A stretch of DNA of 9,568 nucleotides. Source: Pasteurellaceae bacterium (GTDB taxonomy: Bacteria; Pseudomonadota; Gammaproteobacteria; Enterobacterales; Pasteurellaceae). Below are positions 7,304 through 9,568 of this stretch, one piece after another; position 1 is the first letter of the stretch; every line of letters starts with the position of its first letter. The position numbers were made by a program, and so were the translations under genes. The notes under the pieces were generated by a model. The model ran no database searches, was not told the origin of the DNA, and saw only the letters and a program-made list of their open reading frames with translations. The stretch covers positions 1 to 9,568 of the forward strand of contig CAAELW010000231.1 of the NCBI GenBank assembly GCA_900756875.1. Reading direction: 5' to 3'.

Positions 7304-7332
7304 TTGAAGCGCCTCTCGATGAGGCGAATAAT
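7304..7332 (+). promoter_or_regulatory. Predicted promoter of the S8 autotransporter gene
   Basis: TTGAAG (7304-7309) and AATAAT (7327-7332) are spaced 17 bp, with a predicted start near 7340 and a leader of about 28 nt. The CRP-type site would be centred at about -81. A second -10-like hexamer, TATAGG (7282-7287), would put the CRP site at about -35, an unfavourable position, so the downstream pair is preferred. Confidence 0.45.
7310..7326. promoter_or_regulatory. Palindrome filling the promoter spacer (possible operator)
   Basis: CGCCTC (7310-7315) and GAGGCG (7321-7326) are perfect inverted repeats around TCGAT. They occupy exactly the 17 bp between the proposed -35 and -10 of the autotransporter gene. 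A repressor bound here would block polymerase. If transcription instead starts further upstream, the same bases would form a short hairpin in the mRNA leader. No T-run follows, so it is not a terminator. Confidence 0.5.
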
Positions 7333-7367
7333 AGCCTGCGAAAATCAAAAAGATAAAGGAAGACAAC

Positions 7368-9568
7368 ATGAAACCTCAAACACTTCAAAAAACCGCACTC
7401 GCATTACTCGTTGGTTGGTATGCCGCCAATGCTGCCGCTTATTCTGAACAAGGCCAAGCCGGTAATACCAAAAGCTGGGAAAGCGCCGAATACCTTAAAG
7501 ACTGGGGCTTGACCTCAATGAATGCCTCCACGGCCTACGCCCTAGGCTTTAATGGTTCAGGCATAAAAATCGGCGTAATGGATTCGGGCGTACTATTAAA
7601 CCACCCTGAATTTCAAGATGGTCGAATCCACGTTGTAAAAACAGAAGGGACTTATAGCAAAGATGGCATGCGTTATCCCGATGCCTCTGTGGGCAATGGC
7701 CCAATTAATAAAAACGAACCCGTAAAAAACGGTAAACGTAATTTTGATAAAACAGATAATGGCGTATTTACTAAAGGTGAAGCCTTCAATATTGATGGGG
7801 CATGGCATAAATACACGAATGATTCACACGGCACGCACGTTGGCGGCACAATGGCGGCAAGCCGAGACGGCAATGAAATGCATGGTGTAGCATTTGGCGC
7901 TAATCTGTATTCTGCCAATACCGGTGGTAACGACAACATGACCTATGGTCCAAATCAAGACTATAGCTTCTTCTTACAAGGCTACTCTGCCCTAGCAGAT
8001 GCGGGAGCAAAAGTGATTAATAACAGTTGGGGCTCAAACCGTCGTGTCAATTCATCCTTTGTTGGCGCACAAGGTTACAAACCAAAATATGATTGGCGTG
8101 ATGTGCCTGAATATGGCGTGCAATATTATGATGTACCAAAAGCACCTGAGCCAATTTCTAGTCCTGCGGCACATATTTATTTAAGTAACTTAGGCGAAGC
8201 TGAAAAAGCTTATTATCAATTTGTCACAAGTGGTGAGAAAAACTTTGTTGATGCGGCTTATGAAGTAGCTAAGAATAGAAAAGTGATTCAAGTCTTTACC
8301 GCGGGTAACCGCAGTATGATGGCGGAATCTTTTACGCGTGCTATGTTGCCACATTTTAGACCTGATGCAGAAAAATACTGGGTAAACGTCACCGGGCAAG
8401 TGGGAGGTGAAGGCTATCCAAATGACTCAAATGACGATGTGAGCGATGGAAAAGCAGGTGCAGATATTCAAGAATTTAACCTTGCCGGCCATTCAAAATG
8501 GTGGACGATTGCGGCACCATCCGCCAACATCTATTCTGCCTATATTCAATTACAAGACAACAACACTTATGGCGATCCTATCTACAAATCGGCTGGTGGT
8601 ACTTCAATGGCTGCACCTCACGTAAGTGGCGCGTTAGGTGTGATCTTTTCTCGTTATCCATACATGACAACCGATCAAGCGCGTGATGTCATGCTGACCA
8701 CAGCAAGACAAACCACGCTTCGTAAAGGGCTTGAAGGTAAACCATTAGAACGTTGGGAAACTGAACAAGGTGTACCGAGTAACGTTTGGGGTTGGGGTAT
8801 TTTAGATCTTGGCAAAGCCATGTTTGGCCCTGGTCAATTCTTAGGAAACATGAAAATCAACCTCAATCAAAATGATGGTTGGTCAAATGATATTAGCGAT
8901 AAAGCCATCAAAGCACGTCAAATCGAAGATCAAGCTGAAGCTGTAACTTGGGCAACACGCAAAGCAGAATTAGAAGCATTAATGCAAAATCGTGCAGGTG
9001 CGACAGCGGAAGAAAAAGCAGAATATCAAGTAGGTTTAGCGCGTGAAGTCGCTCGTAATGAACGAGCTGCACAAGGCTATGTTGGTGCATTAACTAAAAA
9101 TGGGGCTGGCACCTTAACCCTCACCGGTAATAACAGCTTCACAGGTGCAATTACTGTAAATGAAGGCCAACTTTCAGGGTTAAATCAATCCCTTGGTTCG
9201 GCACAACAAGTTATCGTAAAACAAGGTGCAACATTGGAAGTATTAGCGAAAGCGGAAATCACTAAACCAAGTGAGAATGGATTTGTCACCGAAACCTTAA
9301 CCAGCACCGCAAAAACGGTGACTGCAACAGTGGAAAAAGGTGGTCGTTTCTTACTGAATAATGGTATTGCGAACGTCAATGCCACCTTTGCTGACGGTTC
9401 TATTTTAGTTCCAAATAAATTTGACGAAGAAATTCTGCCTCAATTACAACAAAATCCACAAAAAGCGGTGTCTGTGCAGGGCACTGGCTCATTTGTAGGC
9501 GCTGAAAATGCGGTAGTTGAAACACCTCGTACCTATGATTTCTTTGCCGTTAAAAATGAAAGTAATGC
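7368..9568 (+). CDS. Subtilisin-like (S8) serine protease autotransporter, 3' end missing
   Basis: The frame is open for 733 codons to the window end. Residues 1-24 look like a Sec signal peptide (basic start, hydrophobic ALALLVGWYAANAAA, cleavage likely after Ala24) with no lipobox cysteine. The subtilase domain follows. Its triad is Asp72 (GVMDSG), His154 (NDSHGTHVGG) and Ser413 (GGTSMAAPH), with oxyanion Asn314 (TAGN) and NNSWGS at 218-223. Residues about 505-573 are charged and probably helical. From about 575 (LTKNGAGTLTLTGNNSFTG) comes a passenger-associated repeat typical of autotransporter beta-helices. No cysteine is present so far, also typical. The beta-barrel is expected beyond the window. 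It resembles the NalP and Mannheimia Ssa1 type of secreted subtilase in layout; the substrate is unknown. ATG 7368 follows AAAGGA (7355-7360) at 7 nt. It is transcribed divergently from galE. Confidence 0.92.
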   Translation, partial: MKPQTLQKTALALLVGWYAANAAAYSEQGQAGNTKSWESAEYLKDWGLTSMNASTAYALGFNGSGIKIGVMDSGVLLNHPEFQDGRIHVVKTEGTYSKDGMRYPDASVGNGPINKNEPVKNGKRNFDKTDNGVFTKGEAFNIDGAWHKYTNDSHGTHVGGTMAASRDGNEMHGVAFGANLYSANTGGNDNMTYGPNQDYSFFLQGYSALADAGAKVINNSWGSNRRVNSSFVGAQGYKPKYDWRDVPEYGVQYYDVPKAPEPISSPAAHIYLSNLGEAEKAYYQFVTSGEKNFVDAAYEVAKNRKVIQVFTAGNRSMMAESFTRAMLPHFRPDAEKYWVNVTGQVGGEGYPNDSNDDVSDGKAGADIQEFNLAGHSKWWTIAAPSANIYSAYIQLQDNNTYGDPIYKSAGGTSMAAPHVSGALGVIFSRYPYMTTDQARDVMLTTARQTTLRKGLEGKPLERWETEQGVPSNVWGWGILDLGKAMFGPGQFLGNMKINLNQNDGWSNDISDKAIKARQIEDQAEAVTWATRKAELEALMQNRAGATAEEKAEYQVGLAREVARNERAAQGYVGALTKNGAGTLTLTGNNSFTGAITVNEGQLSGLNQSLGSAQQVIVKQGATLEVLAKAEITKPSENGFVTETLTSTAKTVTATVEKGGRFLLNNGIANVNATFADGSILVPNKFDEEILPQLQQNPQKAVSVQGTGSFVGAENAVVETPRTYDFFAVKNESN

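Noticed and set aside
7596..7939. Minus-strand open frames opposite the protease gene
   Set aside because: They lie inside the catalytic domain codons of the protease, which has clear family motifs; they are shadows.

Overview
The window looks like chromosomal DNA of a Haemophilus-type Pasteurellaceae. It is AT-rich and carries nine perfect copies of the 9-bp DNA uptake core AAGTGCGGT (Hin-type USS), at 500, 1879, 1896, 4007, 4025, 4775, 5522, 6069 and 7239. Its housekeeping proteins are close to their gammaproteobacterial counterparts, several with exactly the E. coli length. The species cannot be fixed from this sequence alone; a Haemophilus such as H. parainfluenzae or a relative of H. influenzae fits best.

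Left part, plus strand (1-1912): the 3' end of ybeD, then lipB almost touching it, then lipA. LipB attaches octanoate from acyl carrier protein to target proteins and LipA inserts the two sulfurs, so these two genes form the endogenous lipoate pathway. A compact hairpin terminator lies between lipB and lipA, and a hairpin made of two inverted uptake sequences ends lipA.

Middle part, minus strand (1928-7163): read in the direction of transcription, the order is galE, ampG, adk and a 674-residue YdgA/DUF945-family envelope protein. These encode UDP-glucose 4-epimerase, a muropeptide permease, adenylate kinase and a membrane-anchored protein of unknown role. They do not look like one tight operon. 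Gaps are about 80-100 bp, hairpins follow galE and adk, and a good sigma-70 promoter precedes adk.

Right part (7164-9568): a 204-bp divergent control region separates galE from a plus-strand gene that runs off the end of the window. The region holds an extended -10 promoter for galE, an uptake sequence, a perfect CRP half-site pair, and a promoter for the right-hand gene whose 17-bp spacer is exactly a palindrome. The right-hand gene encodes a secreted subtilisin-like (S8) serine protease. It has a signal peptide, a complete Asp-His-Ser triad, a helical linker and the start of a beta-helical autotransporter passenger; the C-terminal barrel would lie outside the window.

No RNA genes, CRISPR array, insertion sequence or phage genes were seen. 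I did not find a clearly new biological system. The most interesting part is the S8 autotransporter with its elaborate control region.
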